A stretch of 64,000 bases of DNA from Podospora pseudoanserina (GCF_035222485.1 NC_085920.1:6572001-6636000), one strand, 5' to 3'. Positions 23,386 through 34,216 are shown, counted from the stretch's first letter. Made by a program: numbers and translations. Notes: generated from the sequence alone by a model not told the origin.

Positions 23386-23944
23386 ATGTCGATATCAAAC
23401 GAAGCGCTGCAAAAGGCAAGTCACCTCTCACAGACAAGACAAGATGAGTGTTACAAATTCCGCCAGTCGGGCATCAACGCCTAATTATGAGTTTAACATG
23501 GCGGCAAGAAATTACATCAAATTAACCTTGGGCCTTTCGCAGCTCGTCAGAGAGATCGAGTCGCAGGCCATCGCTGCGCAACAGCAAATCGGCCTGGTCC
23601 GCACTCAGATGGCGTCCAAGCAGCGTGAGATGCGGCTAGCCCAGCTGACGCGCAGCGAGATCTCATCATTGCCACCCGACACGGCTGTCTACGAGGGAGT
23701 CGGGAAAATGTATGGCTTTCCTGTCTCGTGCTTCGTTGCTTGAACCCCCTGACTAACCAACCTCCTTTGCTCCACTATCAGGTTCGTTGGGCTTCCGGTG
23801 CCCACGTTGCAGGAGAAACTGAGCTCTCAGGTCAAGGAGAATGAGACCGAGTTGGAGGCTCTGTCCAAGAGGCTGCACTACCTCGAGACGACGGACAAGA
23901 ATAGCCGGGAGCACATTGAGAAGATGCTCAAGGGACAGGCTTAA
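23386..23944 (+). CDS. Prefoldin subunit 1
   Basis: Exons 23386-23415, 23543-23709 and 23782-23944 give 119 residues, the normal size for a beta-type prefoldin. Family marks are SNEALQK-LVREIESQ, QMASKQREMRLAQLTRSEI, the hairpin TAVYEGVGKMFVGLP and a C-terminal helix ending EHIEKMLKG. YEGVGKMF is the prefoldin-1 signature. The subunit is part of the cytosolic GimC chaperone. The first intron (127 nt) has no GT donor that fits. It appears to start GCAAGT right after the codon for K10 and end TTTCGCAG, giving the conserved join ALQK-LVREIE. The second intron is GT-AG (72 nt, branch GACTAAC). A second prefoldin gene lies 17 kb upstream in this window. Confidence 0.9.
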
Positions 23945-26068
23945 TTTCATACGGCCTTTGCCTCGAGCCTTGATCGACTTGTAGGGATTCACAAACCATT
24001 TGACTCGCGTCTCTTCGGTGCCGATTGTCCCGTAATTGCAAAACTGGGAACGCTCAATGGAAAATGTGGTGTCGTCTGCGGCGCAGTGCAGCATGGAACC
24101 CAGCTGTCTTATCAACCCCTCACTCTCACAACAATACACCCGATGGCACCATGCCGAATGGTTTGGCAAAGATGGAATTGCTGTTTTATATCCTATTTCC
24201 CATACACACAAAGCCTCTTCTCAAGTCCTGTGCTGGACCTGCTGCTGTATCTCATGTCCTCAGTTGCCAAAAAGGCAACTGGCCTGCTGCATGCCCGGCG
24301 GCCAAGGATTCTCCAACACAACAACAATTCAGGTGCCTGGGCGGCGAGGGTCCAGCACATCGGCTCCACGGAGGTGCAGGAGGTACAGAACAAGAGGGCT
24401 GTCTCGCATGCCGCTGGGGAAAGACACGACGGGTTTCAGGCGCCTGTTTTCTGCATACAAAGTGAAGCTATGCAGTAGTATTGTCAAGCCACCAGATGGA
24501 AATAGCCAAGAGGCACTCACAACCACAGGAAACCAAGTCAACAGGCACGGCATCACGACCCGACACACGCCCGGCGGTTCTAAAGATGGCGAGTAGCCGT
24601 CCAGACCAACCACGGGGCAGCCGTTTCGACCCTTGCCTGCCAAGATCTTCTGCCAAGCCGCACCGATGCCCCTCCCCTAGCCCTACGCACCGTTTGTTTC
24701 GCGGCTTGCTGCCTCTTGATGATGCCAGCTTCCGAGCCTTTGAAAGAACATATCGCCATGGCCATGGTCTAGAAACTATTCAGAGACAATGTTCGGGTTT
24801 CTACAGAATGGGAATAAACCGTCCCAGGCGTCTGTCTGATGGGCTTCTCTATTTTCTGCTGTCTCGTCAGTCCCGCAACACAGAGCCACGAGGCTCAGCA
24901 TCCCGCTTCCCGTTCGTTTCGCTTCCATGCCACTTGTGCCCCTCCCAGCTGCCGTTGGTGCCCCTCCACCCACTCACATGAAGACGTTTCGTTCAGGGTG
25001 GAAGAGCGGGGCCCATCTCTGCGCTACATTCACCTAACCAGCCTCCTTTGCTCTGTCAGAGCACACACGCACGCAACGGGGGACATGGAACCTAACCAAG
25101 CAGTCTCACAGTTCCCCCCTCTCAGCCCCCAAGACAGGTACTCAAGGAAAATGAGATGCTACCAGGCTCCGTCTCCCGCCCTGATGCCGTCCATCTCTGG
25201 TTTTCTAGAGCAAGTGAGGTGGTAGGACAGTTCTCCCCCACCAAGATGAGCAAGTCGCTCATGGGCCAACCACACGGCGGCCGCACCTTGGAAAAGACAG
25301 TTCTTATCCCCCCCCCCCTCCACTAGGAGCACACGATACCTAGCTCGTCCCGAGGGCCACAAGTGTGGCACACCTTGGGCCAGTCCTATCACGCGTTGGT
25401 CCCGAGTACCTAGCTGGAATTTATCTAGCAACGGGTAAGGCATGGCTTCTTATGCCGCACTGCACAGCTGGGAGTGTACAACCTGGCAGCCCCATGGTCC
25501 AAAGGCAAGATGAACAGAGGGTAGAGGACGGCAGCCGGGAGGGAGCTGAGATGCTGACAGACGCAGACGGGGAGGTATTTGGTGTGGACCAGTGGTACAG
25601 TCATATGCATAGAGAGGTACTTGACACTACCCTCTCACATCCCTGACCGTCCCCAGGCCCCGAATGTCCCTCCCCCTACCACCCTCCACGCTGATTTGCT
25701 CCTGATGCATCTCCGCTCCCTCTCTTGACCGCCGCCGAATAATAAATGGTGGGTCACACCCCGCTTCTGTTGGCGGCTTACAATTCCTCCTGACCCCTCC
25801 GTCGTGCCACGCCGGCCGTCTTTCCTCACCTTCTTCACTTTTCGATTTTCTTTCCGAAGCGTGTTTTCCATCTTTCCAGTCTTGAGTAGACATATCGCCC
25901 AAGTGTTTGGTTCGGGGATATCACTCCCAACGCTTGAGCTTAGCATACCCTCTCTCTTGGGACTGGGAACAATACGTAAGAACGGCCCATTCTGGCCTGT
26001 CCTCTCATCTTTTCACCCTTGACTCACCACGGCTTCCTTAGCAACAAAGACCTACTACCACCGCCACC
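23945..26068. other. Intergenic and leader region before the coiled-coil gene
   Basis: This is 2.1 kb with several unrelated ORFs of up to about 190 codons and no recognisable domains. The last part is pyrimidine-rich, typical of a fungal promoter or leader, and contains the probable 5'-UTR intron listed separately. Confidence 0.4.
25976..26041 (+). other. Probable 5'-UTR intron of the coiled-coil gene
   Basis: GTAAGA donor, TTGACTCA branch-like site and CCTTAG acceptor define a 66-nt intron ending 27 nt before the start codon. No coding sequence is affected. This is inferred from signals only. Confidence 0.5.
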
Positions 26069-28215
26069 ATGCCCCGGTCTTCTTACTTGTCGAGTGACGA
26101 CGAGTCCGTCGACATCACCTACAGGCGCTATTCTGCTGCCCGCGACCGGTCTAGAGGGCCTTCTGGCCCCCCTCCTCCTCCTCCTCCTGGTGGCCCGCCT
26201 CATTTCATCCAGACTGTAGTCCGCGATGCCCGGGACACCCGCCCTTCGGGTCCCACGGGTTACTTCCAGGGCCCTTCATTCCTCAACTCCACCGACCAGC
26301 GAGAAATGACCATGGTCCGCGCCCGCTCAAGAGAGCGCCGCTCCCCTCCCATCGTCGCCGGCCCTCCCCAGCCCCCTCCCCCTCCGGCCGTGGTGATCAA
26401 CCAGAACAGGATCAACCAAGGCCAAGGTCGGTCCCGCCGCGGCTCCAGCTCCTCCTCGGACGAGTCCAGCCATGTCTCCTCCCGCTTTCACCACCACTCC
26501 CACTCGCGGCACCGCTCCCACTCCCGCGTGGGCCACTCCCGTTCCTCGTCCACTCACTCCCACCTCGAAGACGCCCGCGAAAGGTGGGAGCTCGAGCGGG
26601 CCCGGGAGCAGCTCCGCGCCATGCAGGTCAGCAACGAGCGCAGGGAGCAGGAGCGCCAGCTCGACCGCTACAACGACGAGAAGTTTGGCCGGGCCCAGGC
26701 CGACTGGGAGCTGGAGCGCCTCCGCCGCGAGGACGAAGCCCGCCGGCGGGAGGAGATGGCCGAGGAGAAGGCCAACCGGAACAAGTCCGACTGGGAGCTC
26801 GAGCAGCTCCGCCGCGAAAAGGAGGCGAGGCGGGCGCAGGAGATGGCCGAGGAGAAGGCCAACCGCAACAAGTCCGACTGGGAGCTCGAGCAGTACCGCC
26901 GTGAGAAAGAGGCCAAGCGCCAGCAGGAGCGCATGGCGGAGGCGTCCTCGCGGGACAAAGCCAGCTGGGAGCTGGCGCACTACCGCAAGGAGAAGGAGGA
27001 GATGGAAACCCGGGAGCAGATGGAGGCCCGGCTCAAGCTTCAGCAATTGAGAGAAAAGGATGAGGCGGAGGCTGCTAGGCAGAGGTATGAGCTCGAGAAG
27101 TTCCTCAAGGAGGAGGAGGAGAGGCAGATCAGAGAGAAGTACACCGATGAGTACGAGCTTGATAGGCTCCGGCATGAGATTGGCCGCATCAAGCGTCGTG
27201 AGGAGGAGATGAAGCGGGAGAGGCACGAGGAGGAGGAGCGCCAGCTGAGAGACGCCAAGGCCGAGCTTGACCGGATAAAGAAGAAGGAGGAGGAAGCCAG
27301 GAGGGAGAAGCAGAAGGAGGAGGAGCAGGAGTACAAGATGGGCAAGGCTGAGCTGGACAGGCTCAAGAGGCAGAAGGAGCAGGAGGAGCGTGATAGGCAC
27401 TATAAAGAAGACGCCGAATTCCGCGCGGCCAAGGCAGAGCTCGATAAGATCAAGGCTGAGAAGGCTCGCAAGGCGGAGGAAGAGCGGATCGCCCGGGAGA
27501 TCGAGCTCAAGAAGCTCGCCGAGGAGAAGAAAGCTGCTGAGGAAAAGGCAAGGAGGGAGAAGGAGGAGGAAGAGGCTGTTGCTCGGTGGAAGGCCAAGGA
27601 AGCCGAGCGGATCGCCAAGGAGAAGGCCGAGGAGGAGGCCAGAGAGAAGGAGTTCCAACGCCGCCTCCAGGAGCAACTCATCCACTCCGGCCTCGACGAG
27701 AAGGCCATTGAGGCCATCCTGAAGAAGGAGAAGATCAAGAAAGACAAGGAGAAGAGGGACAGGGAGGATGAGAGGGAACGCGAAAGGGAACGCGAGAGGG
27801 ACAACAACAATCAGATTGCCAGGCCGACCTACACCAGAATGTCCCTGAGGCACTTGGACATTGAGACGTTGGCCCATTTCAGGATCGAGTGGGAGTGGGA
27901 TGCGGTACGCTTTTGACCTGTCTTTTTTTTTTTTTTTTCCTTTCTCTTTTTCCAAGACCTGATTGCTAATAATGATGTCATCAACAGGAGCCCGGTTACA
28001 TCCTCATCAAGCGCTGGGTGCCCGAGTGGGAGCAGCAGCAGCTCTGGGAGCACACCAAAAAGATCCGCATCGTCGAGAAGAGGAAGGAGGAGAAGGTCGT
28101 CCTCAAGATCAAGGACCACCGCGAGGAGGACGACAAGTACGAGTTTGTGCGCCGCCGCCGTCGGTCCAAGTCCCCCAGTTTGCTCATGTACTTGGCTGGT
28201 GGCCGGCCCGCGTGA
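26069..28215 (+). CDS. Large charged coiled-coil protein with conserved fungal C-terminal domain
   Basis: Exons 26069-27904 and 27988-28215 give 687 residues. The N-terminus MPRSSYLSSDDESVDITYRR is followed by proline runs and R/S/H-rich sequence. From about residue 165 to 590 it is extremely rich in E, K and R, forming a coiled coil or single alpha-helix. This includes four tandem 29-residue repeats beginning DWELE, DWELE, DWELE and SWELA. The C-terminus (TYTRMSLRHLDIETLAHFR, IKRWVPEWEQ, then a basic tail RRRRRSKS) has the look of a fungal domain of unknown function that I recall being labelled DUF8035; that label is unverified. No enzyme motif is seen. The DESVDI N-terminus is shared with the 1,648-residue protein 8 kb downstream on the same strand. 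Confidence 0.85.
26702..27049 (+). repeat. Four tandem 87-bp (29-residue) coding repeats
   Basis: Units begin at 26702, 26789, 26876 and 26963, exactly 87 bp apart. The first three are close in DNA sequence; the fourth is diverged. They lie inside the coiled-coil gene and keep its frame. Confidence 0.85.
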
Positions 28216-28687
28216 ACTGTTTTCGGCTCCTTTCGGTCTTGTCTGTCGCGATGGATACCCATCTTTTCTTCTCACTCCTTGGAACTTTTTTTTTTGGTTC
28301 GACGATTACGTTAGGGTTGGGAGGGTTGTTAGTCGGGGGGGAATTGGATACGACATTGGGTAGGAAAAGAGGGAGAATGATGACGGGATGAAGATATGAT
28401 GATTGTATTTTTTTCTTTTTTTTTTTTTGACATGCTCTTTGCGAGTTGAGATAGTTTTGTTTATTCTCGTATAAATACCAAGTCCTTCTAACTCCAAGGC
28501 ATGACTACACAGAAAAGTTGAATATCACAGAACTGCTTTGGTTTTGTCTTTCAGCATTCATCATACATGCCCCCGATTTTCCGTTGATATAATACAATGC
28601 ATCCCCCATCCGTCCATGACATGAGCGTAGAGGCCAAATATGTATACAGATGTCATGACACATAAACACACCTCGTCTCTGTATCTC
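28216..28687. other. Convergent intergenic region
   Basis: This is 472 bp between two 3' ends. It has T-runs near 28288 and 28410-28428. No gene was seen. Confidence 0.45.
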
Positions 28688-29719
28688 TTATAACTTCCCC
28701 GCCTCCTTCTCCCCTCCCCTAACCCCATCCTTCTTCGTCCAGCTCCCCTCCGCCCGTCTAATCAACTCCTCATACACCGTCCAAGCAAGCGCACTGCTCG
28801 CCGCCTTCCTCCCCATCCTCAACCCCAGCCCATCCATCAAGCTCCTCAGCCCTTCCTCGCTCACCATCCTCTTGGCGGCATGCACCATATTCCTGTAGCC
28901 ATCCGGCTGAAGCTGGATCCTCGTCTTAACCGCATCAAACGGGTTGCTGATCGCCGAGCAGACCGCCCCGGAGAATATCGCGCTGGCAAAGTTGATTGTG
29001 GCTGCGCCTCCGTTTCCGGATTTGTCCATGTAGAGGTTGGAGAGGTGCTTTTTGGACTGTTCGTAGAATAATATGTAGAGACCAGCATAGGGAGCGTCCC
29101 GGATAGCGGTGGCGCCGAAGCCGGAGAAGAACCCACGGATGCCCTCGTGTCGGTAGATGTCTAGCGCTGCGCGGGGGAGGGAGTTGTAGTTGTACAATGT
29201 CGACTCATATCTCACCTTCAGCACCGTCAAAGGCATGAGAATAAACCCCGCGAAACTCCTGGCTACTGCTCCCGATGTCAAATTGGCGATGTGGGAAAGT
29301 TTCGGGAGGGTGGAGGAGTGGTTACTCGCGTTGGCTAACGCTGGAGAGGACAGACGGTGACGGATCGAGTTGAGGGAGGTGAAGTAGATTGCGGAGCCGA
29401 AGCCGGTTCGCAAGGCCGAGGGAACGGCACCGCGCCATAGGGCTGGGAGGAGGTGAGGAGCCGAGCGGATTTCGGCGAGGGCGAGGCGGAGGGCCGAGGC
29501 GCCGTGGGGGTGATGCGGGGTGGAGTGGGAGGTTCGTTGCTGGACGCGGGTTTTGAGGAGGTCAATTGGTTGGAGGAGGACGGCGGAGGTTATGCCGGAG
29601 GAGAGGCCGGCTAGGAAGTGGAAGGCTGAGGGGGGAAAGATGGTTAGATTGAGCGAGGATGGGAAGGGGGAGAAAACCGTACTCGACTTCGGAGACGTCT
29701 TGCGGGCGCCATCGGACAT
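28688..29719 (-). CDS. HEM25: Mitochondrial glycine carrier (Hem25/SLC25A38 type)
   Basis: Exons 29719-29683 and 29625-28688 give 324 residues. Three mitochondrial carrier repeats are visible with signatures [20 protein letters not shown] and [10 protein letters not shown], and six hydrophobic helices. The start [20 protein letters not shown] and the second-repeat sequence [18 protein letters not shown] are typical of SLC25A38/Hem25, which imports glycine for haem synthesis. A 57-nt intron (GTACGG donor, CTAAC branch, pyrimidine tract, CCTCAG) sits just before the first helix. It is in frame and lacks stops, so reading through it would give a 343-residue protein with a 19-residue insert. The splice gives a tighter N-terminus (SPKST-FHFLAG), so I prefer it. 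Confidence 0.9.
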   Translation of the reverse strand: MSDGARKTSPKSSTVFSPFPSSLNLTIFPPSAFHFLAGLSSGITSAVLLQPIDLLKTRVQQRTSHSTPHHPHGASALRLALAEIRSAPHLLPALWRGAVPSALRTGFGSAIYFTSLNSIRHRLSSPALANASNHSSTLPKLSHIANLTSGAVARSFAGFILMPLTVLKVRYESTLYNYNSLPRAALDIYRHEGIRGFFSGFGATAIRDAPYAGLYILFYEQSKKHLSNLYMDKSGNGGAATINFASAIFSGAVCSAISNPFDAVKTRIQLQPDGYRNMVHAAKRMVSEEGLRSLMDGLGLRMGRKAASSALAWTVYEELIRRAEGSWTKKDGVRGGEKEAGKL

Positions 29720-30307
29720 GGTTGCGCTGGGTGGGAGTGATCTGCGCGGATCGCGGGTTGGGTCTGTTCCTGGTCCGAGATTCTTTTCCCAGCGATGGTT
29801 GCGGTGTCAGGAGGTAGTGGCCTGAGATCGCGCTGCTGTGGCGTTTCGTCGGCTGTCACGATGCTTTAGAGATGGTGGCAGAGGCGTCTGGGTTGTGGAC
29901 CAGCCATAGTGTGAAATGATTTTATATAGGAGACGCCATGCTGTTGAAGAACCTCGAAATAAGTGAACGCGCCGTTGAGGGTGCTGACCTGGCGTTCAGT
30001 TCAGATGAAAAGGTTGGGGTTTGCGGTAAATCCGCTTTGGAAGACAGGGCCTATGACGGCATGGGAATCCTGTAATTTTTTCGGTCCCCGATCAATCGAG
30101 GTGGGGAACTACCCCGCCGTCCGGTCCGCCCCGGAGTTGCCGGGTTGACCCGAGCAACTACTCGGCCCCGGGGGTTCCACCAATGCCGAGTGACGCCCAA
30201 GGGGAGCTGAAAAAAGTGATAATCAGAATGGAATTATAATGATATTATCTTCTGATGAACCGTCATATCGCCCGCCTCTGTAACTTGTACTTGTCACAGT
30301 CTCCCAA
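29720..30307. other. Intergenic region upstream of the Hem25 gene
   Basis: This 588-bp region lies between tandem minus-strand genes. A GC-rich inverted repeat is listed separately. Confidence 0.45.
30135..30164. repeat. Overlapping GC-rich inverted repeats
   Basis: From 30135 the sequence reads AGTTGC-CGGGT-TG-ACCCG-A-GCAACT, a nearly perfect hairpin with one unpaired A. From 30150 a second arm, CCGAG...CTCGG, overlaps it. Both cannot form at once. Confidence 0.6.
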
Positions 30308-31636
30308 TCACCCCTTCTTCTGCTCCCCCACGATAGACTCCAGCCTCCCAGCCAACGCCTTGTGTCTCTTGACAACCTCAACCCACTCCTCCTCCGCCTC
30401 TGGTCCAACCTCCAAGCTCGCCAAAAACAACCCAAAATCACCTCCCAATCTTTCCAAACTTCCTGCGCAATACAGAACCTGAGTGAGCAGACTGTCCCTC
30501 GCTCCCTGGTCTTTCACGGTAGGCAAATACACGCGTAGGGTCTCCAATAGCATGTCGACCAAGTAGAGAGGGAAAGTAGCAAGCGCAGATGGAATCGGCT
30601 CTAGTGGATCATCGCTCCCAGTTGTCGCTGCTGGCCCATCTGTTGCCACTGCCGTGGTAGTCGGAAACAGCTTGAGGAACATGTTCACGATAGCAAAACT
30701 CTGCTCACGGAAGATCTCAATGTACCGCTTCAGATATCTTTCCGTCTGCTGCCCACCAGACCAGGCGTTTCCGCTGCCAATGGCCTTTTGGCGGGCCTTT
30801 TCTTGATCGGCGAGTTCCCTAAGTGGTTCGAGGGCTTCGAGCATTGTCATGAGGGTTGCCAGGCGGCAGACAAGCAACACTGCCCCCAGCGCCCTCTCCC
30901 GAGCATCGCTACTCTTTGAGCCGTTGTTTGTTGGTGCAGTGGCAACTGCCTCCAAATCCGGCAAGACTCTGCGAAGCCAGCTGATGGTTCGGAGGGCAGC
31001 AGGGAGTTTGAGACCAGGAGCTTTGAGAGAGAGGATGAGGTTGGCCGCCATATTTCGCATGACATCGTCAGCCTCGGCGGAAATGGATGTAACAAGAGGT
31101 GACTTTGGGTAGAGCGAGTGCAGTCGCCGGATATGACCGTTCAAGTCCAGTGCTGACGAGTAGTTGACTGGGGCTGTCGAGATAGACGAGGAGAGGAGGG
31201 GCGGTAGCTCGAGGACGTCGACGAGCCGCTCGACGTTGCGCGAGAGAAGCAACGCCTTTTTTCGCCGGGCGAGAACATCATTGTCGCTGTCTCTGTTGTA
31301 GGTGGTTGCGAACCGCACTGCTTCACTATCCAGCTTTGGGAGGGCATTTCGCAGCTCAGCGGTGCTCGCTGCCAAGGCAGGCAACGTAGTGCGGAGTGAC
31401 GCGTGATGAGTTGCCGATTCGATGATCTGCTTGTGAGATTTCTTGGAAAGCGACTGAAGTGAGAGCAGGAGCGCGTGAGATGAGTGTGCGAGCGCTTGAG
31501 GTTCGCTTGATTCGAGTGATGATAATGGCTGGGACGCCAGTGTTGTGAGGTACTCGAGTAAACTCGCATCGGGAGTCGTCGTTGGGGATGAAGACGACCC
31601 TGACGGTAAAAGAAGATCATATAAAAGGTCCGCCAT
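30308..31636 (-). CDS. COG8: Conserved oligomeric Golgi complex subunit 8
   Basis: A single exon gives 442 residues. The sequence MADLLYDLLLP, the helical segment with NVERLVDVLELPPLL, RRLHSLYPKSPLVTSI and DVMRNMAANLILSL, and the block LRTISWLRRVLPDLE match the Dor1/COG8 family. The C-terminal part has TERYLKRYIEIFREQSFAIVN and the final helix GSLERLGGDFGLFLASL. COG8 is part of lobe B of the COG tether, which directs retrograde vesicles within the Golgi. No introns are seen. Fungal COG8 proteins vary in length because of the 3' disordered part; this one ends soon after the last conserved helix. Confidence 0.92.
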   Translation of the reverse strand: MADLLYDLLLPSGSSSSPTTTPDASLLEYLTTLASQPLSSLESSEPQALAHSSHALLLSLQSLSKKSHKQIIESATHHASLRTTLPALAASTAELRNALPKLDSEAVRFATTYNRDSDNDVLARRKKALLLSRNVERLVDVLELPPLLSSSISTAPVNYSSALDLNGHIRRLHSLYPKSPLVTSISAEADDVMRNMAANLILSLKAPGLKLPAALRTISWLRRVLPDLEAVATAPTNNGSKSSDARERALGAVLLVCRLATLMTMLEALEPLRELADQEKARQKAIGSGNAWSGGQQTERYLKRYIEIFREQSFAIVNMFLKLFPTTTAVATDGPAATTGSDDPLEPIPSALATFPLYLVDMLLETLRVYLPTVKDQGARDSLLTQVLYCAGSLERLGGDFGLFLASLEVGPEAEEEWVEVVKRHKALAGRLESIVGEQKKG

Positions 31637-32238
31637 TGTATATATGGGGCTTCTTCCGCTTGGTTGATGAGATCACACTGGGGACGGAGAGGACAGGTGT
31701 AGCGAGCGATGTGAATGTCAACGCTTGAGTGGTATCGGGAATCGTGACGAGATCCCAGGCTTTCTTTGCCGGCCTCCCTGTGAATTATGTCGCTGTTGTC
31801 GAATATCAAACTCGCGTCTCGCCGTTAAGTTGAAGGCTGGCTGCCTATCTGTCCGCTGATATGGAAGTGCTGATGCCCTCTCGCTCGTCGTTAGTTCCAA
31901 TGGAATGCCTGCAGTGTGATGAGACATTGGCTAACAGACCCGGGTGTGGGGTAGGTAGCACTATGTTAGTGTGCTGTATTTCCTGGCCGGAGCGCACTGA
32001 CCTCTGAAACATCAACCAAAGGCTCAACATTGAGAAATTCAAAAATACGAAAAATCAGCTTTAAACATCAACTCATCGATCGTACAGACACTTCGACTCC
32101 CATATTATACACTAGCTATTTACTATCAACAGAAAAACACTCCTCTTTTCTCGCCATCTTTCTGCCATCATCCTCTAACCTCCTCCGTTTGTTCGGGGGT
32201 GGGGTCGAGAATACATGACTTCCGAGTCCCTCTCTCCT
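31637..32238. other. Intergenic region between COG8 and the membrane protein gene
   Basis: These 602 bp contain the COG8 promoter side and the 3' end of the next minus-strand gene. No gene was seen. Confidence 0.4.
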
Positions 32239-33729
32239 TCAAGTTCCTGTTGATGTTGCCTTTTTAGGCGTTGTTGAACGTAATGCACTTTTTGGTCCTT
32301 TCCTCCTTTCGATCTTGTCGCCTTCGATCATCTTGACCTTCGGATTCGACGTTGCTTCCACCACTGACGCACCAATTGCGCGAGCCAGCATGGCCAACCA
32401 CACCAGCATGATGCCTCTCAGCCATATCGAGACCGGGTTACCCATATCCACTGGGCTACCTTTTTGTGGTCTAACCTCCTTGGTTTCTTCCGCAGCCGTG
32501 CTCTCAGTACTCGAACTGTTCCCGCTGCCGCTCTGTTCATCCTCATCGGCATCCTCGGACGAGTTTACACAAGTGGTGGAGCCCAAAGTTTCCGAGACTT
32601 GATCTGCCTCTGGACTGGCTTGCTCGTGAGCTACTGGCGGAGGAATGAGCCCCGATGCTATTCGCAAGCTGTCTAGAGAGTCGCTGGCGGGAAGTGGAGG
32701 AGGCCGGTCCGGTTGTGATATCCTGACATTCCCGTCGATGTTTCCCGACGACACTTCCTCTATCCTCCCCGTTGGTGGCATTGTCTCGACACTGGGCTGT
32801 TGCGGATGGTATACCGGCGGCATTGGAGACGTGGCCACAGGCCGATAGTGTGCTGGCAAAGCATCGGGCATTTCCATCGGGATCCTCGCCATGTTTTCGT
32901 ACTCCATCTGCAGATGCAGCTCACGAGCCATTCGATCCAGCCGGAGCGGGCATGAGTAACCGTTTGCCCATTCAATCTTGGTAACTATTTCCTTTTTCCC
33001 GTCACGGAACTTGAACATCTTCATGAACTCGTCTGAGAACTTGGAGAGTTTTCCGCTAATCTCGACCGTCATATAGAACCGTGTCGCATTGTGCTCGAGC
33101 ACGAAGGCTGTGTGGATAAGGTTGTTGTGTGATGGTTGATACTCGAATGTGTTCTCCTTCAGCTCCCATTTCAAAGTGTTGTACCAGATCGAGCCCTTCG
33201 TCGAGGAGATATGACCCTCAAAGTTCCAGCGACTCCCCCCAGTCACGGTCTTTTCTTTGTCGATACCCAGCCCACCGGCACCATATCCCAACACGTTGAC
33301 ATTTGGCGTTCGATTGACGAGCTTTCTCGTTTGGACCAAGGTTTCTCGGCCGCGGATGTGTTTTGGGCCGTAATGGTCGGTGAATTTGACTGGGCAAGAG
33401 GAGCGATGCTCAATGCGTGCGTCTTCGCCATCTTCCTCGGTCAATTTCACAGATACAGTTGCAGACTCGAGTTTGCAGTCTGGGGGTTGGTGAAAGTCTA
33501 GATCGAGGTACAATATGCCAGCTGGGTTCTGTGACTCCCCAAGTACACCCCAGCGGGATTTGGTGAACATGAAGCGGCAATCAACCTCGACTTTGCCAAT
33601 GCTTCCACGGCCGGCTCGCATGTGGGATGAGGCTATATGGTCGAATCGTTCATAATCGCGCCGTCCATATCTCCCACGCTTTTTGACCTTCAGCTCGGGT
33701 GAGGTCCATGTGTCGTCCATTGTTGACAT
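32239..33729 (-). CDS. Uncharacterised fungal protein with a C-terminal membrane segment
   Basis: A single exon gives 496 residues from the first ATG (33729); the frame is open 14 codons further upstream without an ATG. I do not recognise the family. The first 300 residues look folded and beta-rich (ILYLDLDFHQPPDCKLESA, VSVKLTEEDG, FYMTVEISGKL, KIEWANGYSCPLRLDRMARE), followed by a disordered, proline- and serine-rich linker. A single hydrophobic segment, IWLRGIMLVWLAMLARAIGA, lies near residues 435-455, and a basic tail follows. This suggests a tail-anchored or single-span protein with a large cytosolic domain. No signal peptide is seen. Its divergent neighbour is the 1,648-residue unknown gene. 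Confidence 0.75.
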   Translation of the reverse strand: MSTMDDTWTSPELKVKKRGRYGRRDYERFDHIASSHMRAGRGSIGKVEVDCRFMFTKSRWGVLGESQNPAGILYLDLDFHQPPDCKLESATVSVKLTEEDGEDARIEHRSSCPVKFTDHYGPKHIRGRETLVQTRKLVNRTPNVNVLGYGAGGLGIDKEKTVTGGSRWNFEGHISSTKGSIWYNTLKWELKENTFEYQPSHNNLIHTAFVLEHNATRFYMTVEISGKLSKFSDEFMKMFKFRDGKKEIVTKIEWANGYSCPLRLDRMARELHLQMEYENMARIPMEMPDALPAHYRPVATSPMPPVYHPQQPSVETMPPTGRIEEVSSGNIDGNVRISQPDRPPPLPASDSLDSLRIASGLIPPPVAHEQASPEADQVSETLGSTTCVNSSEDADEDEQSGSGNSSSTESTAAEETKEVRPQKGSPVDMGNPVSIWLRGIMLVWLAMLARAIGASVVEATSNPKVKMIEGDKIERRKGPKSALRSTTPKKATSTGT

Positions 33730-34216
33730 CAGGAGCTTGGTTGGCTGGGTCCAAGACACGTGGGGAATCACAAAAGCTCAACTCAGGCCTGATGCTGCGG
33801 ACTTTTCGAACAGATGTAGCGGGGTGCTAACGATGATAACACAACATTTGGGCCGCGGGGGATTTGTGCTGGTGCAGGCTGTGCAACATGGATGCCTCAC
33901 TTGAGCTGCACAGGCGGGTCGTCTTGATGCGAGCCAGCTTGGCCAAGCCCCCGCGATTCGCCAGAGATGCAGCCTTCTCGTTTCGAATTGGCGCTGCTTA
34001 CTTTCTTCAGGGTATGCTGCGGAACAGCGTCTCATGGGCTCTCGGCAAGGCTGCGAGACGCTCCATGTAGTGCCCACCCCCCGCATGGCATCAAGACAGA
34101 GTTTTGCAAAGACTTTGGAAGAACGCAGCCAGCAGAAATAGGCATAGGAAGGCTCTGATACTGGCCGTCACGGTCTATCTCTTCGTGCTTCTCCTTTCGG
34201 CCACTCTGTTTGCGCC
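33730..34216. other. Divergent promoter region
   Basis: This is 487 bp between divergent start codons of two unknown genes. No other feature was seen. Confidence 0.4.

Noticed and set aside
24036-24596. 186-codon plus-strand ORF
   Set aside because: Three overlapping frames are open here at once and none shows protein-like composition or a domain.
25540-25560. CTGAGA motif suggestive of a TPP riboswitch
   Set aside because: The other conserved TPP elements and a thiamine gene are absent.
26327-27955. 542-codon ORF on the minus strand
   Set aside because: It is antisense to the coiled-coil gene. The leucine/valine-rich translation is the complement of E/K codon runs, and the plus strand has a conserved C-terminal domain.
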